Assembly: GCF_003023845.1 (NCBI RefSeq)
Contig: NZ_PYFT01000001.1
Span: forward strand, 6,944,001 to 7,008,000
Direction: 5' to 3'
Length of the DNA: 64,000 nt
From: Adhaeribacter arboris
GTDB lineage: Bacteria > Bacteroidota > Bacteroidia > Cytophagales > Hymenobacteraceae
Shown: in pieces, positions 54,225-63,636 of the stretch
Layout of the letters: each line of letters opens with the position of its first letter
How positions within the stretch are numbered: position 1 is the first letter of the stretch
Translations under genes and position numbers: made by a program
The notes under the pieces: generated by a model
The model's database searches: none
Seen by the model: only the letters and a program-made list of their open reading frames with translations
Told to the model about the DNA's origin: nothing

Positions 54225-54275
54225 CATTCTTTGATTTACCAAGTACTATTTTAATACTGGTGCCTGTATAATTAT

Positions 54276-55553
54276 CTACAAAGCAATTTTATTGAAACCG
54301 CAATAAGGATGTAGGACGGCGGGTAATAAAATCCCTTCGGCCGTTTGGTTATTTTCGAGTAAGGCCGCTACAATGCGGGGCAGGGCCAACGCACTACCGT
54401 TTAAAGTATGTAACAATTGCGTTTTACCACCTCCCGGTTTATACCGTAAATTTAAACGGTTGGCTTGGTAGGTTTCAAAATTACTGCAGGAACTTACTTC
54501 TAACCAACGGTTTTGCGCCGCTGAAAAAACTTCCATGTCGTAGGTTAAAGCGGAGGTAAAGCCTAAATCGCCGCCGCAAAGGCGAAGCACCCGGTAAGGC
54601 AATTCTAATTTCTGAAGCAAACCCTGAATGTATCCACTCATTTCTTCCAGCGCCGCGTAAGATTTATCGGGTTCTTCAATTCGCACAATTTCTACTTTAT
54701 CAAACTGGTGCAAACGATTTAACCCTCTCACGTCGGCTCCCCAGGAACCGGCCTCGCGACGAAAGCAGGGCGTATAACCCGCATTACGGATAGGCAGCTT
54801 ATCAAACGAAATAATTTCGTCGCGGTATAAATTGGTAATAGGTACTTCGGCCGTTGGAATCAGGTAGTAGTTATCCTCGGTAGCGTGATACATTTGTCCG
54901 TCTTTATCCGGTAGCTGACCGGTGCCATAACCCGAAGCTTCGTTTACCAGAATAGGTGGTTGAATTTCGGTGTAACCCGCTTTTAACGCTTCATCGAGGA
55001 AAAAATTAATTAAGGCGCGTTGCAAACGGGCGCCTTGTTTTTTATAAACCGGAAATCCCGCTCCGGTTATTTTGTTACCTAGCTCAAAATCAATTATATC
55101 ATATTTTTTTATAAGCTCCCAATGAGGTAAAGCATCGGAAGATAAGGCCGGAATTTCTCCGTGTTGGTATACAATTTCGTTATCTTCGGGCGTTTTACCT
55201 TCGGGTACGCTGCTATGAGGTAGATTAGGTAACTTTACCAGTGCATTTTGTAAATTTTTTTCAATTTTTAACAACTCTTCTGCCAGATTTTTAGTTGTAA
55301 GCTTAAGAGCGGCTGTTTCTGCTTTCAAAGTTTCGGCCTGTTCTCGCTGGCCGCTTTTCATTAGCGTACCAATTTCCCGGGCCAGACTGTTTGCTCGAGC
55401 TTGTTCTTCATCGTGCCGGGCCTGTAAGCTTCGGCGTTGGTTGTCCAGATCTAAAATTGTTTGAACTTCCTGAGCGGCGTTTTTATAGTTTTTTTTTGCT
55501 AAACCAGCCAGTACTAAATCTGTTTGCTCTCTTAAAACCGATAATTGCAGCAT
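54276..55553 (-). CDS. serS: Seryl-tRNA synthetase
   Basis: A 425-residue class II synthetase charging tRNA-Ser (and tRNA-Sec where present). The N-terminal coiled-coil arm, which contacts the long variable arm of tRNA-Ser, spans about 28-105 (helical, Lys/Glu/Gln-rich). Catalytic motifs follow: AGFPVYKKQGARLQRALINF (motif 1), PCFRREAGSWGADVRGLNRL (motif 2, about 262-281) and LNGSALALPRIVAALLENNQ (motif 3). The end is PYCGFNKI. The length is standard. Confidence 0.97.
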   Translation of the reverse strand: MLQLSVLREQTDLVLAGLAKKNYKNAAQEVQTILDLDNQRRSLQARHDEEQARANSLAREIGTLMKSGQREQAETLKAETAALKLTTKNLAEELLKIEKNLQNALVKLPNLPHSSVPEGKTPEDNEIVYQHGEIPALSSDALPHWELIKKYDIIDFELGNKITGAGFPVYKKQGARLQRALINFFLDEALKAGYTEIQPPILVNEASGYGTGQLPDKDGQMYHATEDNYYLIPTAEVPITNLYRDEIISFDKLPIRNAGYTPCFRREAGSWGADVRGLNRLHQFDKVEIVRIEEPDKSYAALEEMSGYIQGLLQKLELPYRVLRLCGGDLGFTSALTYDMEVFSAAQNRWLEVSSCSNFETYQANRLNLRYKPGGGKTQLLHTLNGSALALPRIVAALLENNQTAEGILLPAVLHPYCGFNKIAL

Positions 55554-55833
55554 TTTTTTTCGTTTTATATCGGTGTAAAATTATACTTTTTTGAATTAAG
55601 CGCGTAGTAAATAAAAATAGATTTCAAAGTACTTGAAAACGTATTAAATAAAATTTACATTAACATTTGGTAATTAATTAACATTGCTATAACATTGCAA
55701 GGCTAATTAAAACGAACCTAGTATCCTGGTTCACTCAATCGAATAAAAAATAATCAGGTTTTCCTTAAATCTATCTCCTGTTGCTGCCCGCACCCTGAGA
55801 ATCATAAAATTTTGTTAAAATTCTTAACCTTAT

Positions 55834-57846
55834 ATGTACAATATTGAAGAGTTGAAAGATAGACTTCTTTCAGAGCTAAAAGAGATTGCTGAAGGGCTTG
55901 GCGTTACAAGCTTTAACCGATTAAGTAAACAAGACCTCATCTATAAAATTTTAGATCAGCAAGCAATCATCCCTCCCGAAAAACTTCCCAAAAAATATAA
56001 AACTCCAGCCCGTACCCAGCCCGTAGCAGTAGAAGAAGCGGTGCCTGCTATTCCTAATCAAGGCCTGATAGATTTTGAGGTGAAGCCTAGCCCGGAACTC
56101 ACACCGGAACCAGCAGTAGCGTTAGAAGCTGCGCCGGAAGTAACCATTACGGAGCCGGAAACTCCTCGTCGGCAATCTGCCCGCCGGGAACCGCGGGTGC
56201 GTACCGCTACTACAACCAGTCCAGGTCCGGAGCGGGTTAATACAAATACTCAGGTAAATCCGGAGGCTCCTGCCCGGGAACCCAGACCAGTTCGCGAAGT
56301 AGCTCCCACCCGCGAGGCGCCAGCTAGCAGAGAAATTGCACCTAACCGGGAACGTTCGAATGGGGTGGCTCGCGAAAAACCACTGCCAGCACCCGCCCGC
56401 GAAAACCGGGAACCCGTTCGGGAGCAGCCCCGTGAAGAACGCGAAACCGTTACCGTCTTAAGCGAAACCAAAGAACCGGCTACCCTTACCCGGGAACCTA
56501 TTCCGGCCCCAGTACGGGAGAATCCAGTTCGGGAAAATGGGGAAGTTAGCCCAACCCCGCAAGTTCGCGAATTTCGGGAAGCCCCGCGCGAGCCAGCACC
56601 GGTACCTGTCCGGGAAAACCGGGAACCATTGCCACCCCGTGAAAATCGCGACAATAACCAGCAACCCCGCAAACCAAACCCTAATCTTCCATCCGGTAAT
56701 AATAACATCAACAATAATAACTTTAAAGAATTTGACGGAGTTATTATTAACGAAGGGGTATTAGAGTTAATGCAGGATGGATACGGATTTTTGCGGTCTA
56801 CGTATTATAATTATTTGGCTAGTCCGGATGATATTTATGTATCGCCCTCGCAAATTAAATTATTCGCTTTAAAAACCGGAGATACCGTTAAAGGACAAAT
56901 TCGGCCGCCGAAAGAAGGTGAAAAGTACTTTGCTTTGTTAAAAGTGGATTCTATTAATGGCCGCACCACCGAAGAGATCAGAGACCGGATTCCTTTCCAG
57001 CATTTAACGCCCTTGTTTCCGGAGGAACGTTTACAACTAACAACCAAAGCTAGCCTGTATTCTACCCGGATTATGGATTTATTTGCCCCGATTGGTAAAG
57101 GTCAGCGGGGAATGATTGTGGCACAGCCGAAAACGGGTAAAACAGTATTATTAAAAGAAATTGCTAATGCTATTTCGGAGAATCATCCGGAAGTATATCT
57201 GATGATTTTACTCATCGACGAACGTCCGGAAGAAGTAACTGACATGGCTCGTAGTGTAAACGCGGAAGTAATTGCCTCTACTTTTGATGAAACGGCTGAG
57301 CGCCACGTTAAAATTTCGAGCATTGTGTTAGATAAAGCCAAACGGATGGTGGAGTGTGGCCACGATGTAGTTATTTTATTAGATTCTATTACTCGTTTAG
57401 CCCGGGCGTACAATACCGTAGTGCCTAGTTCCGGTAAAATTTTATCGGGTGGGGTGGATGCCAATGCCTTGCACAAACCCAAACGTTTCTTTGGGGCGGC
57501 CCGTAACGTAGAAAATGGGGGTTCTTTAACAATTATTGCTACGGCCTTAATAGACACCGGTTCTAAAATGGACGAAGTTATTTTTGAAGAATTTAAAGGT
57601 ACCGGTAACATGGAATTGCAACTGGATCGGAAACTGGCCAACAAACGGATTTATCCGGCTATTGATGTGCCCGCTTCGGGTACTCGCCGCGAAGACTTGT
57701 TGATGGACAAAGATGAATTAAACCGCGTTTGGATCTTGCGCAAGTTTATGTCGGATATGAACTCCGTGGAAGCTATGGAATTCCTGAAAGACCGCATGAA
57801 AGGCACCAAAGACAACGACGAGTTCTTGATTTCTATGAATAGTTAA
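55834..57846 (+). CDS. rho: Transcription termination factor Rho with large disordered insertion
   Basis: A 670-residue Rho, well above the usual size of about 420. The N-terminal helical Rho_N domain spans about 1-50. A disordered Arg/Glu/Pro-rich insertion follows (about 60-300; repeats of the REP and REN type such as [11 protein letters not shown] and [13 protein letters not shown]) and ends in an Asn-rich stretch. Then come the primary RNA-binding OB domain (about 300-380, [15 protein letters not shown]) and the ATPase: Walker A AQPKTGKT (430-437), Walker [12 protein letters not shown]-like and the R-loop region. Long disordered insertions are known in Bacteroidota Rho and can drive condensate formation. 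The standard hexameric helicase motifs are intact. A terminator follows. Confidence 0.96.
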   Translation: MYNIEELKDRLLSELKEIAEGLGVTSFNRLSKQDLIYKILDQQAIIPPEKLPKKYKTPARTQPVAVEEAVPAIPNQGLIDFEVKPSPELTPEPAVALEAAPEVTITEPETPRRQSARREPRVRTATTTSPGPERVNTNTQVNPEAPAREPRPVREVAPTREAPASREIAPNRERSNGVAREKPLPAPARENREPVREQPREERETVTVLSETKEPATLTREPIPAPVRENPVRENGEVSPTPQVREFREAPREPAPVPVRENREPLPPRENRDNNQQPRKPNPNLPSGNNNINNNNFKEFDGVIINEGVLELMQDGYGFLRSTYYNYLASPDDIYVSPSQIKLFALKTGDTVKGQIRPPKEGEKYFALLKVDSINGRTTEEIRDRIPFQHLTPLFPEERLQLTTKASLYSTRIMDLFAPIGKGQRGMIVAQPKTGKTVLLKEIANAISENHPEVYLMILLIDERPEEVTDMARSVNAEVIASTFDETAERHVKISSIVLDKAKRMVECGHDVVILLDSITRLARAYNTVVPSSGKILSGGVDANALHKPKRFFGAARNVENGGSLTIIATALIDTGSKMDEVIFEEFKGTGNMELQLDRKLANKRIYPAIDVPASGTRREDLLMDKDELNRVWILRKFMSDMNSVEAMEFLKDRMKGTKDNDEFLISMNS

Positions 57847-57865
57847 GTTATTCTTAATTTAAAAG

Positions 57866-57905
57866 AAAGCCCCGGCAGAGTTATCCGTTGGGGCTTTTTT
57901 TATTA
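57866..57905 (+). terminator. Intrinsic terminator after rho
   Basis: AAAGCCCC (57866-57873) pairs with GGGGCTTT (57890-57897), followed by a run of T. Confidence 0.85.
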
Positions 57906-58044
57906 TTTTAGCGACTAGTTTTTAGTTAAATAGCAGCTTTTATTTAGAAATTTTGAAACGATTATTAAGAATAGTCCTTAATTGATACCCTGCTTATAAA
58001 AAACAAAGTAAATAAATCAACCAGCCTGCGGCTTAGCAAGCAAA

Positions 58045-58908
58045 TTACCGGGTAAAATACAGCATTAAAATAAAAGCTAAACTTAAACTTACCGACGAAA
58101 CCTTGTTCATGCGCATGGTATTTTCAAAATTAGCCGCTCTGGCATCTTTATTTACCTGCCAAAACCAGCTACTAAAAATAAACAAAACCGGGCCGGTACA
58201 AAGCAGGAAAATATAAATGTTTATCATCTGGCCGGTAACCAGATAATTCCAGATCAGTAAACTGGCGCCAACCAATAAACTTACCGCGGAAAATAGGAAA
58301 GTGCCTTTAATGCCTAAATAAAGACTTAGAGTACGATCGCCGCGTTGGGCATCTTCGTGGTGCTGGTAAACTTGGGTGAGCGGGTAAGAGCCGCACAAAA
58401 ATAAGGTGCTTACCAGCGCAAAAATTAAATTAGTTCGTTGCATGATTTGGGCCGGAGTGACCTCACAGCCTAATTGAACCACCACAAAAGTGAAAAATCC
58501 CTGAAAAATAATTACCACCAAAGTACTGAGGAAAGGATATTTTTTCAGCCGTATTTTATCGTAACTATAAGCTTTAGATACCAGCAGGTAAATAAAAATT
58601 CCGGAAGTAAATTCCAGGGAAATAAACAAAAAAGAGCAAAGAATGGCCAGTGAGTCGAACAGCAAAACGAGCCAAAATAATTTTTGAGTAACTTTGGGCG
58701 GATGTTTTAGCCCGCCAATACTGCCTTCATCTTTATCGTAATAAGAATTATAACCATTACTGGCGGGGTACACTAATACATGTAAAATAAGAAACACCCA
58801 TACCGCTTTAACCGGGTTAAAAGAAGTGGAGGCGCTCAAAGCAAACCAGTAAACGGGCATTAAAAACACCGAAAAAGGAATCCGCATTAATTTAAAAGCG
58901 TCGGACAT
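58045..58908 (-). CDS. UbiA-family prenyltransferase
   Basis: A 287-residue integral membrane prenyltransferase with about eight hydrophobic helices. Both Asp-rich prenyl-diphosphate sites are present: NGYNSYYDKDEG (51-62) and YQHHEDAQRGDRTL (181-194). UbiA-type enzymes attach polyprenyl groups to aromatic acceptors for quinones, haem A or lipids. The first motif departs from the classic NDxxDxxxD (NGYNSYYDKDEG), as in less studied subfamilies, so the acceptor is uncertain. A membrane methyltransferase gene lies 196 bp upstream on the same strand. The intervening sequence contains low-complexity repeats. Confidence 0.88.
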   Translation of the reverse strand: MSDAFKLMRIPFSVFLMPVYWFALSASTSFNPVKAVWVFLILHVLVYPASNGYNSYYDKDEGSIGGLKHPPKVTQKLFWLVLLFDSLAILCSFLFISLEFTSGIFIYLLVSKAYSYDKIRLKKYPFLSTLVVIIFQGFFTFVVVQLGCEVTPAQIMQRTNLIFALVSTLFLCGSYPLTQVYQHHEDAQRGDRTLSLYLGIKGTFLFSAVSLLVGASLLIWNYLVTGQMINIYIFLLCTGPVLFIFSSWFWQVNKDARAANFENTMRMNKVSSVSLSLAFILMLYFTR

Positions 58909-59104
58909 TTATTTTGTAGGTTGGAAAGTTAGAAGGTTAAAAGGTTGGAAAGTTTTAAATCTTCATTTTGTAATCGTGCATCCGGGTTTCTAATACTGTC
59001 ATATCGTTACTAATTTACTTCTAATTGGTTTACCTGCATTATTAAACGGCAAATGCATGTTCTAAAAAATAGTATTTCAACTTTTTAACTTTCCAACCTG
59101 TAAC
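58909..59104. repeat. Low-complexity GGTTGGAAAGTT-type repeats between the UbiA and methyltransferase genes
   Basis: The 196-bp gap holds GGTTGGAAAGTTAGAAGG, AAGGTTGGAAAGTTTT near the 5' side and AACTTTTTAACTTTCCAACC near the 3' side. The two blocks are roughly complementary. The same theme is seen near 23940 and 27975-28280. Confidence 0.6.
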
Positions 59105-59887
59105 CTAAACCGGGTAACCAATAAGGTAAATTACTTTTGAACCACTCCAATGCCGGGCTTTACCCGCTTGCCAGGTATAATTTTCAGCAGAAATATCTTG
59201 GGTAATTTTTAAAAGCATGGTCGGAGAATATAAGCGAAGAATGGAAACCATTCCATCCCACATAATACATAAAGGCAAAACCGGGATTAGGTAAGTAAAA
59301 AACAAGCGACTAAACCGGAAGGGTTTTATAAAGGGCGTAACTAGTAAAATAATGAAAGGAAATAGGAACAGCACCAAAGCAATCTCCAGCCAACTTTTAT
59401 TTGCTCCTTCAAATACCCCAATCGGCACCTTTTTACGGGCGGCATCTCGCAGAATGGCAGTGGCTAAACCCGGTTTAAAATGATGAAAAGCCGAAAATAT
59501 AGTCCGGAAATTAGTAAAAGAACCCGGAACATTAGTAGCATCAATGGGTTCGGCAATATAGGTAATGGCGCCTTTGGTTTGTTTTTGGATTAGCTCGAAT
59601 GCCGGTTGATTCGGAAATTTATCGGTTAAAGTAATATGAACCCCATAACCCAACCGTTTACTTAATTCTTGCTGAATGCCGGCAATACCCCCACCACCGC
59701 CGGAACATAAATCCAGAATGTCGGCTTCCGGGGTGTGCCGCAAAGCTTCTTGCATTAGGGGAATAATAGGTTGGTATATGTTTATCTTACTAATCATAAA
59801 CCGTAAAAAGTCCATCATGCTCTGCCGCAGAATATCCGGAAACCAGGATAGATCTTCAAATTCAAACAAGTGGTAACGTTTCATCAT
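59105..59887 (-). CDS. Membrane-associated class I SAM methyltransferase
   Basis: A 260-residue protein with a SAM-binding Rossmann domain, in which LDLCSGGGGGIAGIQQEL (about 58-75) is motif I. ITLTDKFPNQPAFELIQ, AITYIAEPIDATNVPG and FSAFHHFKPGLATAILRDAA follow. A hydrophobic double helix (about 167-186 and 196-211, LEIALVLFLFPFIILLVTPF) then embeds it in the membrane. A soluble end carries YSPTMLLKITQDI and WSGSKVIYLIGYPV. The substrate is probably a membrane lipid or quinone. A hydrophobic hairpin following the catalytic fold is unusual. It is a neighbour of a UbiA prenyltransferase, which hints at a shared pathway. Confidence 0.82.
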   Translation of the reverse strand: MMKRYHLFEFEDLSWFPDILRQSMMDFLRFMISKINIYQPIIPLMQEALRHTPEADILDLCSGGGGGIAGIQQELSKRLGYGVHITLTDKFPNQPAFELIQKQTKGAITYIAEPIDATNVPGSFTNFRTIFSAFHHFKPGLATAILRDAARKKVPIGVFEGANKSWLEIALVLFLFPFIILLVTPFIKPFRFSRLFFTYLIPVLPLCIMWDGMVSILRLYSPTMLLKITQDISAENYTWQAGKARHWSGSKVIYLIGYPV

Positions 59888-60400
59888 ACAGGCTAAGCAG
59901 TGTGTAATCGGTTACAGGTACTCCATTTACCTAGGTTTATAAGTACAAATAAACCTAAATGTTAAAAAGCTTACTCGCAAAATCAGCCCTTAAAAAGCCC
60001 TGTCTCTTGGCTAGTAAACTAGGGAGAGAACTTAAAATAGAGCCGGTTTAGTATTTAAGAGCACCATTATTTTTGATTTTTGAACTCCCTGGTATTTGCA
60101 AAATCCCCATTAGGGCAGTTTTAGCATAGTAGTTTGCTTTATTAAAAACTACTGTAACATGAATTACAAGCCTTTCATTTAGCTGCTTCACTTTCGGACA
60201 CTGAATGTTCGTTTTCGTACACAGAAATGCTGATTTGTTTAAGAGTTAATTTGTAAATATTTGGTAATTAATAATTTAAAATTTGTGGCATTGGGCTTGT
60301 AAACTGGTTGGCATACCTTAATAAAAAGAACAGTTAACCATCCAGAATTTAGTTAAGGCATTTAAAAAAATTAATTATAACCAAAAACAAATTAAAACTC
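59888..60400. other. Intergenic gap upstream of the SH3-like gene
   Basis: About 510 bp of AT-rich DNA between divergent genes. I see no coding frame of note, repeat or convincing promoter box. An imperfect TTAAAATTTG near 60277 is one base off the -7 consensus spacing. Confidence 0.4.
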
Positions 60401-60712
60401 ATGAAAAAAGCATTATTATCACTCGCTATCTTATTCCAGGTTGTTGCTGCTTCTGCCAATGATAAAGGCGGAAAACAAGAACTTACCGTTTACAAGCAAC
60501 CTTCTAAAGAAACGGAAATATTAAAAGTAGTTTCTGAAACCGACGAAGTAGCCTTGGTGCGTCCGTTTAATAACAAATGGTCGATTGTTACAGTAAATAA
60601 AGAAGTGGGCTATATGTCGAGTTATCAGTTGGCGCAATATAATAAGCAGCAACGCGCGGCGGGTATTGCCAAAACTAAAGCTAACCGTGTTAAGCAGAAT
60701 GGCCGCTCTTAA
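60401..60712 (+). CDS. Small secreted SH3-like protein (103 aa)
   Basis: An exported protein with a signal peptide (about 1-19, LLSLAILFQVVAASA). The mature part of about 84 residues has an SH3b-type beta pattern: LTVYKQPSKETEILKVVSET, DEVALVRPFNNKWSIVTV, KEVGYMSSYQLAQY. The end is basic (AKTKANRVKQNGRS). SH3b modules of this kind bind cell-wall or sugar ligands. It lacks a lipobox, so it should be periplasmic or secreted. A terminator begins 38 bp after the stop. No pathway is suggested by the neighbours. Confidence 0.8.
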   Translation: MKKALLSLAILFQVVAASANDKGGKQELTVYKQPSKETEILKVVSETDEVALVRPFNNKWSIVTVNKEVGYMSSYQLAQYNKQQRAAGIAKTKANRVKQNGRS

Positions 60713-60750
60713 GCAAAGAAGAATATTATCTAAACTTGTTAACTAAAATT

Positions 60751-60783
60751 AAACCGACGGAGAAATCTTCGTCGGTTTTTTAT
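60751..60783. terminator. Bidirectional terminator between the SH3-like and Dph6-like genes
   Basis: AAACCGACG (60751-60759) pairs with CGTCGGTTT (60770-60778) across an 10-nt loop, with T runs on both outer sides. The stop codon of the Dph6-like gene (60780) overlaps its right edge. Confidence 0.85.
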
Positions 60784-61508
60784 TTTAAATCGATAAACCA
60801 AAAAGAGCGATCATAAACTGGGCTGGTTGATTCTGTGTTTAATGGATCTTGCGGCGGTTCATAAGTGCGGAGTACAATTTCTCCCTGCGTAAACGGAATG
60901 GGGTTTGAAAAAATAGGGCCATCGTACACAAAACTGTGGTATTCGCCATTTTCGCCGCACGGGTCTACTCCGGCCGGTAAATTCTTTAAGAAATAATCAT
61001 CTATTTCTATCCCGGCGTAAGTTTCGGGAAAATACTTGGCATTGAGGCATACCAAAATTGCTTTAAATTTTAGATTAATAAATTGCTGTAATAAGGTTGA
61101 AGTTGGTATTTTCCATAGCGGAAATATTGCTTGTAAACCCATTTGTTGCATGTGTTGCTCCCGATACGCGCGTAAATCATCCAAAAATATATCGCCATAA
61201 ACGGCTACGGAAACTCCCATTTCTTTTAACGGATAAAAGGCCGTTGCCATTACATTCTCGTACTCCGCCATACTTGGGTTTTCGGGTACCCATACCTGAA
61301 TCAAGGGCAGTTGCAAAGCTTGGGCTTGTTGTAACAGCAAAGAAGTGCGTACCCCGTGCATGGATACCCGGTTAAATTGTAGGTTAATGGTAGTGAGCAG
61401 GTGCGTAACCTGGTAGCTCGGGTCCTGTAGCACTTGGTATAAAGCCAAGGCCGAATCTTTACCGCCGCTCCACACAAATACCGCTTTCTTTTTTAAAGAA
61501 CTATTCAT
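60780..61508 (-). CDS. Dph6-like ATP-pyrophosphatase (diphthine-ammonia ligase family)
   Basis: A 242-residue protein of the N-type ATP-PPase (alpha hydrolase) family. The PP-loop SGGKDSALALYQ begins at residue 14. Further family features are VSMHGVRTSLLLQQAQAL, VYGDIFLDDLRAYREQHM, LNAKYFPETYAG, DPCGENGEYHSFVYDGP. In eukaryotes and archaea this family performs the last step of diphthamide synthesis. Diphthamide does not occur in bacterial EF-G, so the bacterial substrate is another amidation target, unknown. It ends inside a bidirectional terminator. Confidence 0.86.
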   Translation of the reverse strand: MNSSLKKKAVFVWSGGKDSALALYQVLQDPSYQVTHLLTTINLQFNRVSMHGVRTSLLLQQAQALQLPLIQVWVPENPSMAEYENVMATAFYPLKEMGVSVAVYGDIFLDDLRAYREQHMQQMGLQAIFPLWKIPTSTLLQQFINLKFKAILVCLNAKYFPETYAGIEIDDYFLKNLPAGVDPCGENGEYHSFVYDGPIFSNPIPFTQGEIVLRTYEPPQDPLNTESTSPVYDRSFWFIDLK

Positions 61509-61594
61509 AAGAGCAGTTAGGTCAATTAGTTTCGAACCAAGTTACCTGAAAATGCTCTGCTTTTAAAGTTTTTTAATAGCCAAACTTAGGAACA

Positions 61595-62146
61595 TTAAGC
61601 TATTTCAAATTCGCGGGGCAGAGCAAAACTTAAGTAATGGTTCTTATTACGACCATGTAAATGAGCCAGAAACTCGTCGAGGGGCACTTTATACTCCAGG
61701 TGATAATCTTCGTGCAGATTTTTTCGGATAAGCTGCGCGGTGCGAACCGTTAAACGGGCCGTAGAAACAAAAAAGCTGCGGTACGCACTTTCGAACTGGC
61801 CGGTAAAATTATCGAAAATAAGTTGGAGTAAATAAATATGCAATTCCACTTCACCTTTTGCGTCTTTCGTGATTCGCTTGTAACGGGCAATTTCTTTATT
61901 TGCTTTCCGCAGCGACTTGGCAAGGCTTTTCGCAAAACTGCGGCCGGAAGTAGTATGCATTAAATCGTGGATTTTTTCGGAAGTTTCTTCGAGTAAGCGT
62001 TCCAGGGTAACTTCCTCCAAGAGCTCAAAAACCAGCATATCGTAGAGTTCCGCATCGCGCCGAACGGCCCGCAATAGCAAGGTTTCTTTCTCTTTTTCAG
62101 TTAATTCTTTTAAAGCTTTTTTAAAACTAGCAGAAGGCGCAGGCAT
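61595..62146 (-). CDS. Alpha-helical hypothetical protein (183 aa)
   Basis: A strongly helical, charged protein without signal peptide or membrane segment: FKKALKELTEKEKETLLLRA, VFELLEEVTLERLLEETSEK, SFAKSLAKSLRKANKEIARY, KGEVELHIYLLQLIFDNF and PLDEFLAHLHGRNKNHYLSF. The composition suggests a helical bundle or coiled coil. I do not recognise the family. It lies between the Dph6-like gene and clpS, in the opposite direction to clpS, with 252 bp between. Confidence 0.65.
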   Translation of the reverse strand: MPAPSASFKKALKELTEKEKETLLLRAVRRDAELYDMLVFELLEEVTLERLLEETSEKIHDLMHTTSGRSFAKSLAKSLRKANKEIARYKRITKDAKGEVELHIYLLQLIFDNFTGQFESAYRSFFVSTARLTVRTAQLIRKNLHEDYHLEYKVPLDEFLAHLHGRNKNHYLSFALPREFEIA

Positions 62147-62386
62147 GGATAAAGAACAATATATAATAAGTTAATTCGGAATGGATTTTAGTTTTTTCTT
62201 GTTCTATAGTTGTATTTATTAAGACAATTTCCCGGGCTGGAAAAGTTCTTTGCGTGTAAATTGGTTTGTTTTTAATATTTTTGATTTTTAGAAATCCAAA
62301 AAGTTAAAATGCAGGTATATACCAAATTGTAAGAGTAGTTTGGTAAATGATACGGGTCATTACTGAAACAATTTAGCTGAATTTCG

Positions 62387-62394
62387 TAAATTTG
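62387..62394 (+). promoter_or_regulatory. Candidate -7 box directly upstream of clpS
   Basis: TAAATTTG fits TAnnTTTG and ends 5 nt before the ATG. Transcription starting at the usual distance would begin at or next to the start codon, giving a leaderless clpS-recR mRNA. No -33 box is visible at the normal spacing. Confidence 0.4.
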
Positions 62395-62399
62395 TGTTA

Positions 62400-62680
62400 T
62401 GTCTACTGCCACTGAAATATTACACGACGAAGACGTACTGCTGCTCGAAGAGCATATAGACCTGCGTAATTTAGTTGTTTATAACGACGACGTAAACACG
62501 TTTGAGCACGTAATTGAAACGCTTATTCAAGTTTGTAATCATTCGCAAGAGCAGGCCGAACAATGCACCTATCTCATTCATTATAAAGGTAAATGTACCG
62601 TAAAAGTGGGTGCTTTTGAAGAATTAGAAGGTATGTGTACCGCCATCCACGACCGGGGCATTTCTGCCGACATTGTTTAA
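62400..62680 (+). CDS. clpS: ATP-dependent Clp protease adaptor ClpS
   Basis: A 93-residue ClpS. It binds N-degron proteins and the ClpA/C ATPase to steer substrates to ClpP. The conserved core is intact: LVVYNDDVNTFEHVIETLIQ (about 26-45), CNHSQEQAEQCTYLIHYKGK and CTVKVGAFEELEGMC. The NDDVNTFEHV motif forms the N-end-residue-binding pocket. The acidic N-terminal stretch is the flexible ClpA-interacting tail. recR follows after 14 bp, so the two are co-transcribed. A -7 box lies 5 nt before the start. Confidence 0.93.
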
Positions 62681-62694
62681 TCTGATATTTCTGA

Positions 62695-63303
62695 ATGAAT
62701 TTTCCTTCAAAACTAATTGAAAGTGCCGTTGATGAGTTAGCAAAATTACCTGGTATTGGCCGCAAGACCGCCTTGCGCCTGGTGCTGCATTTACTTAAAT
62801 CCGAAGCGGAAGAAACTACCGATTTGGCCAATGCGCTTACCAAAATGCGGAACGATATTACGTATTGCCAGTATTGCCATAATATTTCGGATACGGAGGT
62901 TTGCAGTATTTGTGCTAATCCGCTCCGCGACCAAACCGCTCTTTGCGTGGTAAGCGATATCCGCGATGTCATTGCCATTGAAAATACGGCGCAGTATAAA
63001 GGTTTGTACCACGTGCTGGGCGGCGTTATTTCCCCTATCGAAGGAATTGGCCCTTCGGATTTAAATATTACCTCTTTGATTGAGCGTATCCCGGGTTCCG
63101 AGGTGAAAGAAGTAATTTTGGCAATTAGCCCTACTATGGAAGGTGATACTACCTCGTTTTACATTACCCGCAAACTGCGCGAATTAGGGATAAAAATAAC
63201 TACCATTGCCCGCGGCGTACCCGTGGGTGGCGAACTGGAATATACCGATGAAATAACGCTGGGCCGTAGTATTGTGGAGCGAACCAGTTATAACAAATTG
63301 TAA
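62695..63303 (+). CDS. recR: Recombination mediator RecR
   Basis: A 202-residue RecR, which acts with RecO (and RecF) to load RecA at gaps. The N-terminal helix-hairpin-helix ([20 protein letters not shown], about 15-34) is followed by a Cys4 zinc finger (C58, C61, C70, C73; [20 protein letters not shown]). Then comes the Toprim domain ([36 protein letters not shown]) and the C-terminal Walker B-like tail ([20 protein letters not shown]). The length is standard. It is 14 bp after clpS and before a clean terminator. Confidence 0.97.
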   Translation: MNFPSKLIESAVDELAKLPGIGRKTALRLVLHLLKSEAEETTDLANALTKMRNDITYCQYCHNISDTEVCSICANPLRDQTALCVVSDIRDVIAIENTAQYKGLYHVLGGVISPIEGIGPSDLNITSLIERIPGSEVKEVILAISPTMEGDTTSFYITRKLRELGIKITTIARGVPVGGELEYTDEITLGRSIVERTSYNKL

Positions 63304-63321
63304 GATATATTTAAAACATTG

Positions 63322-63355
63322 AAAAAGGCTATTGAATGTTCAATAGCCTTTTTTG
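63322..63355 (+). terminator. Intrinsic terminator after recR
   Basis: AAAAAGGCTATTGA (63322-63335) pairs with TCAATAGCCTTTTT (63340-63353) across a 4-nt loop, followed by T. Confidence 0.88.
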
Positions 63356-63636
63356 TTGGTACTTGGTCCGAAGAATAAAGTTATTCGGTAAAAAAATTGT
63401 CTACTGGCATCTTCGTTTAATCCTTTGAGTTTTTAATTCATTCCTGCTGATTATCTAAGGTAAAAAACTTGATTTTGGCCTTCCAATCACCTTAAAATAC
63501 TGAAAAATCGGTATTTTCTTCCTTTTCTTATCGGCCTACCTTTATTCTATAATTAGTAGCAATTGTTTCCTTTGAACGGGAGCAAACAATTCTTTTATAG
63601 TTCAAACGCAATTACCAACCTTAACTTTTAAAACTT
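63356..63636. other. Intergenic gap before the final lipoprotein
   Basis: About 280 bp, AT-rich, with no coding frame or repeat. Promoter elements for the following gene must be here, but I could not point to a clear TAnnTTTG box. Confidence 0.4.

Noticed and set aside
60003-60028. Hairpin CTCTTGGCTAGT / ACTAGGGAGAG as a terminator or RNA
   Set aside because: Several mismatches, no T run and no adjacent transcript to end.
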